Positions 1 to 6,988 of a stretch of 13,943 nucleotides of DNA are shown here, piece by piece (position 1 is the first letter of the stretch; every line of letters begins with the position of its first letter). Where the stretch lies: the NCBI GenBank assembly GCA_903832105.1, contig CAILAO010000800.1:1-13943 (forward strand). Direction: 5' to 3'. The stretch is from an uncultured Pseudomonadota bacterium. GTDB lineage: Bacteria; Bdellovibrionota_B; Oligoflexia; Oligoflexales; CAILAO01. Both the position numbers and the translations under genes were made by a program. The notes below the pieces were generated by a model. That model had not been told where the DNA came from. It saw only the letters and a program-made list of their open reading frames with translations, and searched no databases.

Positions 1-1
1 C

Positions 2-169
2 CCTGAGGAACACGTGGTCCGAATTTCTCATCGGTGGGATCAAAAAATCAAACTGGCTGAAATTCGTGGCCAAACGGCAATGCCCACGCAGAGGGACGTC
101 GGGTTATGCAAAGACAGGATGAAATTCGGGACTCACGAGTCATTAGAATACCTCATTATAAAAATTTGA
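2..169 (+). CDS. 3' end of an unidentified gene (partial)
   Basis: An open frame runs from the window edge for 55 codons to a TGA at 167-169. The translation begins PEEHVVRISHRWDQKIKLAE and continues as ordinary mixed globular sequence ending in LEYLIIKI. No family is recognised. It stops 8 bases before the stop of the minus-strand gene that follows, a normal convergent arrangement, which mildly supports it as a real gene end. A competing frame starting at base 3 is open for about 39 codons, so the frame choice is uncertain. Function is not assigned. Confidence 0.3.
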   Translation, partial: PEEHVVRISHRWDQKIKLAEIRGQTAMPTQRDVGLCKDRMKFGTHESLEYLIIKI

Positions 170-177
170 TATTAATT

Positions 178-480
178 TTACTTGATGAACGACCAAATAT
201 AAATTGGTGGACTTAAACCGCTAAATACAAATAAACGGGGTTTCTTAGGATAGACGAGCGCAGAAAATAAATCGGCAGAAATAACACCTATTAGCAAAAT
301 CAGAAAATCAGTAACCACCATAAATGGCTGGGTAAGAGCTTCAAAGTTTGAAGTGAAGTGTTTCGTGGAATTCGTGGAAGAGATTACTGCCGACGAGTTA
401 TACGTGTGATTAACTGGAAAAACAGAAGATGCTTCTGCTTTTATGCTGCAACAAAGTAAAAATGGCAATAAACGGAACAA
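178..480 (-). CDS. small secreted or membrane protein, TTG start
   Basis: This 100-residue protein has no recognised family. The start codon is TTG (480-478). It is chosen because a strong ribosome binding site, TTGGAGGA on the minus strand, lies 7 bases upstream, and because the first residues form a signal peptide (MFRLLPFLLCCSIKAEAS, with an A-E-A type cleavage region near residue 17). A second hydrophobic segment at roughly residues 53-76 (FMVVTDFLILLIGVISADLF) is a likely membrane helix. The rest is Ser/Thr/Asn-rich and probably periplasmic. The sequence shows an export signal and a helix. The role is unknown. Confidence 0.5.
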   Translation of the reverse strand: MFRLLPFLLCCSIKAEASSVFPVNHTYNSSAVISSTNSTKHFTSNFEALTQPFMVVTDFLILLIGVISADLFSALVYPKKPRLFVFSGLSPPIYIWSFIK

Positions 481-1188
481 AATAATTCCTCCAACTATTT
501 ACTAATATAAGACTGTTTTGGTCACTGTCAAGGGTTGCCATAGGAAGCATATGATTTAAAACACTTTTTTGAAGATTCCTGTTTCTTAAAGTTATTTAAT
601 AATGTTGGCTAGGAAATTAAAGAAATAGTATTCAGTTCAGCAAACAGAAAGGTATGCCCATTTTGCCCCTGAATATCTGGTCGGGTTGACCGACAAAGTC
701 GATTTCACCGCACCCGAGGGTCGAATCTGTTCCTTGAACTCGTCTCAATCTAATCTAGGACAAAATTTGAAGGCCAGTTTGCCCGAAATTTTGCCCAAAA
801 TCAGTTTTAAGGTCAAGTATTATTAGTTATTTTAGTGGGTTAAGTGAATGCGAAGAGCGGGACTTGAATTTGACGGCTGCTTTCCGCAATAACCCATTCA
901 AAACAATGTATTATATAATACTTTAACCCAGTTGGCCACTCCAAACTTTGTCCCTCGATATCCCCCAATTCCTGTCGGTTTCTTCCAGTGGTGTTCCTTT
1001 TTTGTTCCCTTTTTTTAAAGAGCGACTACCTTCGAGTTGTTATGATTATTTCGGGATGTGGGTGACCATTTTGTGACTCTTCTCATGAACTGCAAGTTCA
1101 TTTGTTCTTTCAACATCTTTTTTCTGGTCTTTGTTTTGATGCATATTGCAACGTATCGTAAAGATTGGTATATTAAAATTATGTAAAG
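481..1188. other. about 700 bp without a convincing gene
   Basis: No open frame with plausible protein character was found on either strand. The stretch holds several short symmetric elements. TGGGTTAA at 836-843 can pair with TAACCCA at 890-896 or with TTAACCCA at 923-930. There is a perfect 14-bp palindrome, GTATTATATAATAC, at 908-921. A hairpin of ATGAACT/AGTTCAT with a 3-base loop lies at 1085-1101, followed by T-rich sequence. Minus-strand stretches resembling a tRNA D-arm (near 938-920) and T-loop (near 868-860) do not fold into a tRNA. The region may hold regulatory or structured RNA, but nothing can be named. Confidence 0.5.
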
Positions 1189-1215
1189 TTAATTATCATA
1201 TATTCCGATAATTAA
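1189..1215. promoter_or_regulatory. 9-bp perfect inverted repeat, candidate operator
   Basis: TTAATTATC (1189-1197) and GATAATTAA (1207-1215) are exact reverse complements separated by 9 bases. The repeat ends one base before the TTGACA box of the promoter for the HTH-ImmA/IrrE gene. A dyad of this size next to a -35 box is the usual place for a repressor or activator. The HTH protein encoded just downstream is the obvious candidate ligand. The symmetry is seen directly; the regulatory role is inferred. Confidence 0.5.
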
Positions 1216-1216
1216 G

Positions 1217-1251
1217 TTGACATAAGAAATTGAAGGTGTTATTTCTTCAAT
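1217..1251 (+). promoter_or_regulatory. promoter of the HTH-ImmA/IrrE and PIN operon with overlapping inverted repeat
   Basis: A consensus -35 box TTGACA (1217-1222) is followed, 17 bases on, by a weak -10 candidate TATTTC (1240-1245). A second dyad, ATTGAAG (1229-1235) and CTTCAAT (1245-1251), brackets the -10 position, so a bound protein would block polymerase. The ribosome binding site AGGAGG (1255-1260) follows at once. Two dyads around one strong -35 box fit an autoregulated toxin-antitoxin promoter. The -10 assignment is the weakest part. Confidence 0.45.
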
Positions 1252-1265
1252 CCCAGGAGGTCAAC

Positions 1266-2432
1266 ATGGCACGAAATCCAACAGCCCTTCAAATCAATGG
1301 CGACGCCCTGAAGGCCATAATTGAAAATCGTGGGACAGTAGAATCTGCCGCCAAAGACATTGGGGTATCAAGGCAGAGTCTATCTTCTTGGTTTTCAGAA
1401 AACAAAATTCCACCTCGACGGTTGGTTGACCTGACAAGAACACTGAGACTCTCCTCAGCACAGGTCAAGACCCTATCCGCCAAGAAAAAAATGCAGATAT
1501 TTTTCCGAACCAAACGCAATATGGACGTTTCTCAAGAGACCAGGGACTCCATTGAAGATTTTGCAAGAATATTTTTCGTTCTTGATAGTCTTGCAAGCGA
1601 TTCAGGAAAGACAGATTCTTCGTTCAATCGCGTTTCCGATACAAGTGAGCTTAAGGCTACTGCGTCAAAGATTGAGAAAGTCTTAGGAATCACGAAATAT
1701 CCGCGCACCTTGGAACAAATGGTGCTTTCTCTTAGGAGACTCGGAATTCCTGTAATTTTTGTCCGATTTGAATCATCATGGCGAGCAGAGAACGTTCGCG
1801 CTTTCACCGCCGAGCAATATAGAAAACCTATTGTTTTTATCGACGTAGTATTGTCCTATGAAGATGCTCTTTGGCATGTTGTACATGAGTTTTGCCATTT
1901 GGCGGTAAAAGAAACAACTCATTCAACAGAAAACGAGAAGCTTGTGACTGCTATCGCCAACGAAATCCTGACACCTAGTGAATATGTCAAAAACCTTCAA
2001 CCAAAGCTTGAAGAACTGATTTCTGATGGCAAGCTTTTCGCACTGGTGCGTAGGGTTGAAGAGGCGGCTACATTTCTTGGTGTAAGTTTTGAAGGGTTTG
2101 TTCTCGCCCTTCAGGAGGCTTCAATTATCGGAAAGAAGTCTTCGGCGTACAAATACTTGTATGGAACAATCAACAAGAAAAAAGACGCTCATCGTCTTTC
2201 CCTCGAAGACCTTGTATTTCCCAAGCATGACTCCGTGAAGTATTGGAGGGAATCTATAAGTGAACCTTCAAAGGCATACGTCCTGAGACTCGGCGCACTC
2301 GTGCGAGAGGGTGTACTGAATGCTCAACTGTCGTTAAATTTAGCCGCAGAACTTTTGGGTTTGGATCCCCTGGAAATGTCAGAACTTGCTCGCACATGGA
2401 CAACTGAAAATGAAGAAAAGGCTTCTTGCTGA
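1266..2432 (+). CDS. HTH-domain protein fused to ImmA/IrrE metallopeptidase domain (probable antitoxin or regulator)
   Basis: The 388-residue protein has an N-terminal helix-turn-helix at about residues 20-60 (VESAAKDIGVSRQSLSSWF) and a C-terminal ImmA/IrrE-type zinc peptidase domain. The zinc signature is H207-E208-F-C-H211, and the downstream E-rich segment (STENEKLVTAIANEILTP) is the usual place of the third ligand and the conserved (E)xxAxxxAxxxLxP helix. The start at 1266 is preferred over an ATG 36 bases upstream because AGGAGG lies 5 bases before it. Proteins of this architecture (COG2856 with an XRE-like HTH) are known as antitoxins or regulators that cleave or sequester partners. The stop overlaps the PIN gene by 23 bases, pointing to a co-translated pair in which this protein binds DNA and neutralises the RNase. 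Family is fairly certain; antitoxin role is inference from context. Confidence 0.85.
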   Translation: MARNPTALQINGDALKAIIENRGTVESAAKDIGVSRQSLSSWFSENKIPPRRLVDLTRTLRLSSAQVKTLSAKKKMQIFFRTKRNMDVSQETRDSIEDFARIFFVLDSLASDSGKTDSSFNRVSDTSELKATASKIEKVLGITKYPRTLEQMVLSLRRLGIPVIFVRFESSWRAENVRAFTAEQYRKPIVFIDVVLSYEDALWHVVHEFCHLAVKETTHSTENEKLVTAIANEILTPSEYVKNLQPKLEELISDGKLFALVRRVEEAATFLGVSFEGFVLALQEASIIGKKSSAYKYLYGTINKKKDAHRLSLEDLVFPKHDSVKYWRESISEPSKAYVLRLGALVREGVLNAQLSLNLAAELLGLDPLEMSELARTWTTENEEKASC

Positions 2433-2970
2433 TACCTGCTCAGCAATCAAACTCGCTACGTTTGGTGATCGCTGTTTTCAGAAAGGCAAGCTATCGCGTG
2501 GTGACATTGTTGTCCATCCATTGGTGCAAAGACAGATTAAAGGATTTCATCCAGACAAGAAGAAGCGCTTATCTCAAGAACTGGCAGCATTGAAATCCAT
2601 CAGGGCAGAGCCCAATCTCACACAATCAGGCGACGTCTTTTCGGGTATTCAAGAAACCATTCGGTTGATGGAAGATCAGCTCAATATTCCCATTGGTCGT
2701 GATGATCGCCAACTGATCGCAACAGCTCTTTTTTACGATGACATGGCGATAATCACGAACGATTACAAAACGCTCACGCCAGTCGCCGTTTCGCTTGAAG
2801 TAACTTTACTTACCGCAGAAGATATCGTTGTGGAAGCTGTGAACGATGGTTTGATTTCCATAGAAGAAGCTATGGACGGCATTTCTCATTGGAATGAAAT
2901 TGGCGAGATGCCCAATAAAGTTGGCGTGAAATTGCTAAAAGACCACCACCTTTTTCCTCGGGAAACGTGA
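2410..2970 (+). CDS. PIN-domain RNase-like protein (probable toxin)
   Basis: The 186-residue protein opens with MKKRLLADTCSAIKLATF, the first beta strand and acidic residue (D8) typical of a PIN domain, in a form close to DUF4411-type PIN proteins. The second acidic centre is in IGRDDRQLIATALFY (D98/D99) and the third in MAIITNDYKTL (D118), giving the usual metal-binding arrangement for Mg2+-dependent RNA cleavage. The start at 2410 lies inside the end of the HTH-ImmA/IrrE gene. An ATG 24 bases further upstream would add residues ahead of the canonical PIN strand and is not preferred. The 23-bp overlap implies translational coupling. The C-terminal third (VNDGLISIEEAMDGISHW onward) is a helical extension. 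All expected acidic residues appear present, so it is likely active. Confidence 0.8.
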   Translation: MKKRLLADTCSAIKLATFGDRCFQKGKLSRGDIVVHPLVQRQIKGFHPDKKKRLSQELAALKSIRAEPNLTQSGDVFSGIQETIRLMEDQLNIPIGRDDRQLIATALFYDDMAIITNDYKTLTPVAVSLEVTLLTAEDIVVEAVNDGLISIEEAMDGISHWNEIGEMPNKVGVKLLKDHHLFPRET

Positions 2971-2999
2971 TGGATTTATGATTCAAAACTCATCGAGCT

Positions 3000-3223
3000 T
3001 GGAAGAAAGCTAAGAGTTTGGTTGAAGGGAAAATGGTGGTTATGGCTTGATTTCGCCGTATCCTTGACGAGATGGCCGTGCCGACCAAGTGCAAGGGCAA
3101 AGGGTGGCATCTGGAGATGGTGAAGCGGGTGTTGGCGCAGTCGGGAGTTTGATCGGTCGCATGAACGATGACAAGATTGAGCTTTTGTCGAAGATGGCGA
3201 AGGGGAAGATGTTTGTGGTTTGA
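3000..3223 (+). pseudogene. broken remnant resembling the end of a large serine recombinase
   Basis: The frame ending at TGA 3150-3152 reads RRILDEMAVPTKCKGKGWHL, then EMVKRVLAQSGV and a stop. This matches the usual pattern of the recombinase domain of large serine integrases (A-x-x-L-N-x-x-G-I-P-T-x-x-G-x-x-W-x-x-x-T-V-x-R-I-L). Upstream the same frame is cut by TGA at 3048-3050, just after AKSLVEGKMVVMA. Another frame continues as MNDDKIELLSKMAKGKMFVV to a stop at 3221-3223. No intact start, catalytic Ser domain or continuous frame exists. Bases 3060-3160 are clearly richer in G+C than the surroundings, consistent with foreign origin. The family call rests on a short match. Confidence 0.35.
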
Positions 3224-3228
3224 ATTCG

Positions 3229-3747
3229 CTAACTGGCTCGTTTATTGACTCTTCCAGATGTATTCTCCACGTCATTTTTGACGTCATCGTCATATCCGTC
3301 GTATCTCACCTCAAATTTTAAGCAAACTCGTTTCAATAAATCAATGATATCTTTGTCGTTTTCACAAAGCGTAGATTTTACTGATTGCGTTTCACGTATG
3401 ATATCTTTGTGCTGGACGGAGTTCTCGTTTCTAAAGCTATCGACCATTTCCTTGGTGATCAAGACTGCGCTGTTGTTCGCATTGACATGGTTTCCTTCCT
3501 GGCTATTTTTACGAAGCTTCCTATTTTCAAAGAACATAAGAAGTGCGATCCCAGTCGAGAAAATTAGGTTAAGCACAGGTACCCAATCAGAAAGATGAGA
3601 TCTCTGTTGTTTATCAGTTTGGATTGTCACACGGGGTTGCTTGGTTCCTCTTTCTTGCGGAATTGTTCGTTCTGCAAATGCACTTTGTGCCGATATTAGA
3701 AGTAAACCGACAAAAAGCCATTTTAAAATTCTTGATGAATGTTTCAT
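3229..3747 (-). CDS. exported single-pass membrane protein of unknown function
   Basis: The 172-residue protein has a clear signal peptide (MKHSSRILKWLFVGLLLISA, then QSAFA and ER, cleavage after A25). A transmembrane helix follows at about residues 54-73 (WVPVLNLIFSTGIALLMFFE). Residues 76 onward are charged and mostly helical, with heptad-like hydrophobics (DIIRETQSVKSTLCENDKDI), probably a short coiled coil in the cytoplasm or periplasm. The last part is rich in Asp and Asn. No family is recognised. The ribosome binding site before ATG 3747 is weak. It ends five bases from the recombinase remnant and shares no operon with neighbours. Confidence 0.6.
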   Translation of the reverse strand: MKHSSRILKWLFVGLLLISAQSAFAERTIPQERGTKQPRVTIQTDKQQRSHLSDWVPVLNLIFSTGIALLMFFENRKLRKNSQEGNHVNANNSAVLITKEMVDSFRNENSVQHKDIIRETQSVKSTLCENDKDIIDLLKRVCLKFEVRYDGYDDDVKNDVENTSGRVNKRAS

Positions 3748-3951
3748 GCTAGTTTAATCGGTCAAATTGAGCATATTCTTTAGCGGAACTGTTTTTTTGG
3801 ATTTGGTAGTTTTATAAAATGACGGCTTAAACTGTCTTTTAACATAGCGTTTTGCGATGCAAGATTTTTTTCTGTTTATGCTTATATGAAAAAATTTTCA
3901 ATCACGTCTTGTTTAAACCTTGCGAATTAGCAAAGGTGGCTGTTTTTTCAA

Positions 3952-4079
3952 GGCTGTCTCATCAAATTTTGATTGGCTACTAACGCTTATGAACGGTCGG
4001 GTTAAAAAATCCAGCTTGAAATTTTGGCACCCAAATCTCGTGAGGTGTGCCAAGCAAGGGAATTTTAATGAGACAGTCC
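3952..4079. mobile_element. MITE-like element with imperfect terminal inverted repeats
   Basis: The left end GGCTGTCTCATCAAATTTT (from 3952) and the reverse complement of the right end, GGACTGTCTCATTAAAATTC (ending 4079), share GTCTCAT exactly and align over about 20 bases with a one-base indel and few mismatches. Inside there is a second dyad, TTGGCACC near 4024-4031 with GGTGTGCCAA near 4044-4053. The ~128 bp size, terminal inverted repeats and lack of a transposase fit a miniature element or an IS remnant with ends of the GGCTGTCTCA kind. No clear target-site duplication was found. Short open frames crossing it on both strands are not counted as genes. The flanks 3748-3951 and 4080-4250 hold no gene. 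Confidence 0.4.
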
Positions 4080-4250
4080 TGGATATTTTTTTCTTTGCTG
4101 CGCAATTGTGAGAATTTTTTGATATGACAAACTCGAAAATTCCGCTTTTAGAATATAAGGAGGCCTGTTTTTCCAGCATCCGAAAACGCAGCCTTGCACT
4201 TGTTTCCTAATGAGCCTACAATTCCGATATCAACTTGGAGGCAAACGATC

Positions 4251-4451
4251 ATGGAAAATTTCTCAAAGAAAAATACCAACCCAAATCAACCAACAAACGC
4301 CGAAATTAAAAAAATCCAAGAAACAGCTTACTACCTCGCTGAGAAAAACGGTTTCAAAGGAAACTCGACGTACTATCGGCTTGAAGCTGAGCGGCAGGTT
4401 AAAGGCCAGGCTGGTTGTAATGTGACGAATATTGGGAATAGGAAACGGTGA
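4251..4451 (+). CDS. DUF2934-like small protein
   Basis: The 66-residue protein contains IKKIQETAYYLAEKNGFKGN followed by STYYRLEAERQV. This fits the DUF2934 pattern: a first helix with an alanine-tyrosine stretch, a short Gly-containing turn, then a second helix in which a conserved tryptophan is usually found and which ends in A-E-x-x-L/V. Here that aromatic position is Y instead of W. The start at 4251 is chosen because GGAGG lies 9 bases upstream (4237-4241); an upstream ATG at 4194 has no such signal. The Asn/Lys-rich N-terminus (FSKKNTNPNQPTNAE) is probably disordered. DUF2934 proteins are small and of unknown function. Confidence 0.6.
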   Translation: MENFSKKNTNPNQPTNAEIKKIQETAYYLAEKNGFKGNSTYYRLEAERQVKGQAGCNVTNIGNRKR

Positions 4452-4599
4452 TTTTTTATAACACTTCTGAAAAATAGAATTGGCTCAAGAGGAAAAACTC
4501 ATTGCCTAGTTAAAGGTGACATCTTCTTCAAGCTATCACAATTTCTATTCAGACACCCTTGGTAAGCAAGGAATGTACAGTTTTTAAAAGGACGCGAAT

Positions 4600-4836
4600 A
4601 TGAGACATAAGAATATTGTCACTCTTTTGAAAGCTATTAGGAATGATGAAAATCCCATCGAAATTGAAGGTACATCGGGGACAGCTTCTCACACCGAGAT
4701 GATTGGGACATTGAAAAAAGCTGGTTACACACGCCAAGGTCTACCTGCACCGATTTCTGATGCTTCACCATATTTTGAAGAAGGTGGAATGCCAAATGAG
4801 GAAGGACCTGTAATAGAAACATGGATAAAATCTTAA
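4600..4836 (+). CDS. 78-residue protein of unknown function
   Basis: The protein begins MRHKNIVTLLKAIRNDENPI and has a helical N-terminus, a Gly/Thr-rich middle (EGTSGTASHTEMIGTLKKAG) and an acidic, proline-rich tail. It has no signal peptide, membrane helix or cysteine. AAGGA seven bases before the ATG and a reasonable residue mix support translation. It lies 148 bases after the DUF2934-like gene on the same strand and could share its transcript. No family is recognised. Open frames on the opposite strand here lack ribosome binding sites and protein-like composition. Confidence 0.45.
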   Translation: MRHKNIVTLLKAIRNDENPIEIEGTSGTASHTEMIGTLKKAGYTRQGLPAPISDASPYFEEGGMPNEEGPVIETWIKS

Positions 4837-4933
4837 ACTAAAGGAATACATTGTTCTATACAGTATTTAAAAAATCTGGCATGCCTTGTTTCTAATCGGT
4901 TCCGAAAGAATGCTTCGCTTGGAAAATAGAAAA

Positions 4934-6988
4934 TCAATCAGCGACATAAACGAATGACTGCGGACCAAACATGAGGGTATATCCCCCAGAAACGGTTGTT
5001 ATGTTGACCTTATAACTTTCAGCCTGGGTAAATGTGAAACTTGGCGTGTAACCGGTTTTTGTCTGATCGTTGAATGATGATCCATTCAGTTCGTAAGTTG
5101 AAGCCCAATTAACGGTTTGTCCCGTTACCCATCCTCCGGTGTTAATAATCCATGCGCTCAATGGATTGGCCTTGCCGGAGATCGTGGACAAACTTGGCAT
5201 GAGGCTCCCGTTATCAATATAGACAAACGTTTTGGTTGAGACGGCGGAGTTTGAGTTGTCTGATTGGGAACACCCAGAGTTTGTGATAGTGCTTGTGATC
5301 TTGTTTCCATAATAACCGGTTCCTCCGCTACAATAATAGGTACCTGTGACTGTATTAAAAACAGAAAGACCTCCATATTGAGAAACATTTCCCGTCATCG
5401 AGTTCTTCCAGACTAAAATGAGATTACCAGGAATACTGAATGATGATGCCGTGAGCGTGTTATTGGAAATATAGCTTCTACTAGTTGAAGAATAGCCAAA
5501 GCTCATTTGGTTGGCGGAAACGGTCGATCCTCCAACGTATGCACCAGAAAAAGTGACGTTTGCAGTTCCGGTGATAGTCACATTCGCCAGATAGCCAGAG
5601 ATATTGATAGCTCCGCTTTGCGTGCTAGGCCTAATATCTAAAATATCGACGTATTCAAGATGGGTGCCGACGTTATAATTTGCGAAGCGATCAAATGGAT
5701 CGAGGCCGGAAATCCCATGGACATTTGCAACGGAAAGTTTGAGCCACTTAGCATTTGGATTACCTGAAGATGCTTTAAAGACAATTTTATTGGTGCCTGT
5801 CCCTACGCCATACACCGTTTTTTTAACATCAAAGGTCCAATCATCATCAAAATGAAGCTCCGCTCCTGCATCGAGATAGAGATAATCATTAAAAGTTGCA
5901 TCACAAGTGACAAAGTGAACACCACTTGCAATTCGTACTGGCGTGTCATAAATCCCACAGACATTGTCGGATATCGTTTGAAATGAGATAGGGGTGCAAA
6001 CGTTATCAACAATAGCTTCCGTGGATTGGCAGTGAGTGATTGCGTTTTCACATCCGCGAGAACTTCTCTTCATGCCAGCCGGACAGGCTGTTAAGCATTG
6101 ATTATTATACCAAGACCCTGGACCATAGGAGCTTTGCTGGCATTTTGCGAGTGAGTTGCAAGCAGCGAGGTTTGATGAGCTGCAATATCCAAGACATTGC
6201 CCATTCACCCAACTCATGCCGGAGCCAAAAGTGGTGCATTTTTCCTCGGTATCACAAGCTGCCAGATTTGTGTTACTACAAGCGGGAACACAAGCATCGA
6301 TGACATTAGCAAACCCCGCATTACATACTCTTGATCGATTAAAGTAGGCTACACACCCATCTGGGCCATAAAATTTTGAATACTGAAAATATCCGTTGGA
6401 GATATCATTGGTATCCTTCCATGTATCCAAAAGACATTGCCTCACGACTGCGCCACTAAATTGTTCAGTTCGATATTGAATTGTGGAGCGATTAATAACC
6501 TTTCCATCTTCAACAACGGTCTGCGATGAAATGGTTTCATAAGCAAGATTCTCCTGGCCAGCAGCAGCTCCAGGAATCCCTTGATCGCCCTTTGGTCCCC
6601 TTAAATCAATGGTTGACCACGATGAGCCGTCGCACGCCTTAAACTCATTTGACGATGCTACGAAATAGACATGCGATTTTCTCGTCTCATTACATTCGGG
6701 GATATCGCCATCAGATACTACATAAAACACAGAATATTTTTCTGGATCTAAATTTTCACCTAAAGGGTCACCCCCAGTAGAACTTGCGCTTGACTGATCT
6801 GAACCGCTTGCCTCGTCTTTTTTGTCTGTTGTTCCATCGGGTGAATTGCCATCTTTTTCAGTTGTTCCATCAGGAACAGCACCGTCCTTTTTTGGATCGC
6901 TCGATATGCTGGCAGAACCACCTTGACTCGCTGGATTTGAGCATGATGCGGCTAATGCTATAATGAAGAGAACTAAAACCTTCCACAT
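4934..6988 (-). CDS. large surface lipoprotein: collagen-like stretch, Cys-rich repeats, probable beta-helix
   Basis: The 684-residue protein starts at ATG 6988, with AAGGAG 8-9 bases upstream, not at the ATG 57 bases earlier. That choice puts the signal peptide MWKVLVLFIIALAASC at the N-terminus, with lipobox LAAS-C16. Residues 17-80 are an acidic, repetitive stalk (PDGTTEKDGNSPDGTTDKKD). About residues 86-130 (YSVFYVVSDGDIPEC onward) precede a collagen-like GPKGDQGIPG at 131-140. Two Cys-rich repeats with the core SNTNLAAC/SSSNLAAC, a KC, a tryptophan and NGQCL/NNQCL span about 237-302. From about 345 the chain is Thr/Ser/Asn/Gly-rich with alternating hydrophobics, consistent with a right-handed beta-helix, and it ends in a small beta domain. 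This is an outer-membrane-anchored, probably exposed protein for contact or adhesion; that function is inference. Confidence 0.75.
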   Translation of the reverse strand: MWKVLVLFIIALAASCSNPASQGGSASISSDPKKDGAVPDGTTEKDGNSPDGTTDKKDEASGSDQSSASSTGGDPLGENLDPEKYSVFYVVSDGDIPECNETRKSHVYFVASSNEFKACDGSSWSTIDLRGPKGDQGIPGAAAGQENLAYETISSQTVVEDGKVINRSTIQYRTEQFSGAVVRQCLLDTWKDTNDISNGYFQYSKFYGPDGCVAYFNRSRVCNAGFANVIDACVPACSNTNLAACDTEEKCTTFGSGMSWVNGQCLGYCSSSNLAACNSLAKCQQSSYGPGSWYNNQCLTACPAGMKRSSRGCENAITHCQSTEAIVDNVCTPISFQTISDNVCGIYDTPVRIASGVHFVTCDATFNDYLYLDAGAELHFDDDWTFDVKKTVYGVGTGTNKIVFKASSGNPNAKWLKLSVANVHGISGLDPFDRFANYNVGTHLEYVDILDIRPSTQSGAINISGYLANVTITGTANVTFSGAYVGGSTVSANQMSFGYSSTSRSYISNNTLTASSFSIPGNLILVWKNSMTGNVSQYGGLSVFNTVTGTYYCSGGTGYYGNKITSTITNSGCSQSDNSNSAVSTKTFVYIDNGSLMPSLSTISGKANPLSAWIINTGGWVTGQTVNWASTYELNGSSFNDQTKTGYTPSFTFTQAESYKVNITTVSGGYTLMFGPQSFVYVAD

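Noticed and set aside
840..945. Minus-strand tRNA-like segments: TGGCCAACTGGGTTAAAG resembling a D-arm and TTCAAGTCCCGC resembling a T-arm.
   Set aside because: The two parts are in the right order, but the T-stem (TCAAA against CCCGC) and acceptor arms do not pair, no 7-base anticodon loop on a stem is visible, and the spacing is longer than even class II tRNAs. Not called as a tRNA.
3913..4179. Open frames on both strands across the inverted-repeat element.
   Set aside because: They have no ribosome binding site, odd residue mix, and most of their length is the repeat element itself.
4837..4933. Possible terminator between convergent genes: AATAC and GTATT arms near 4845-4868, followed by A-rich sequence.
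   Set aside because: The stem is only five A/T-rich pairs with a 13-base loop and there is no T-run on the proper side for either strand.
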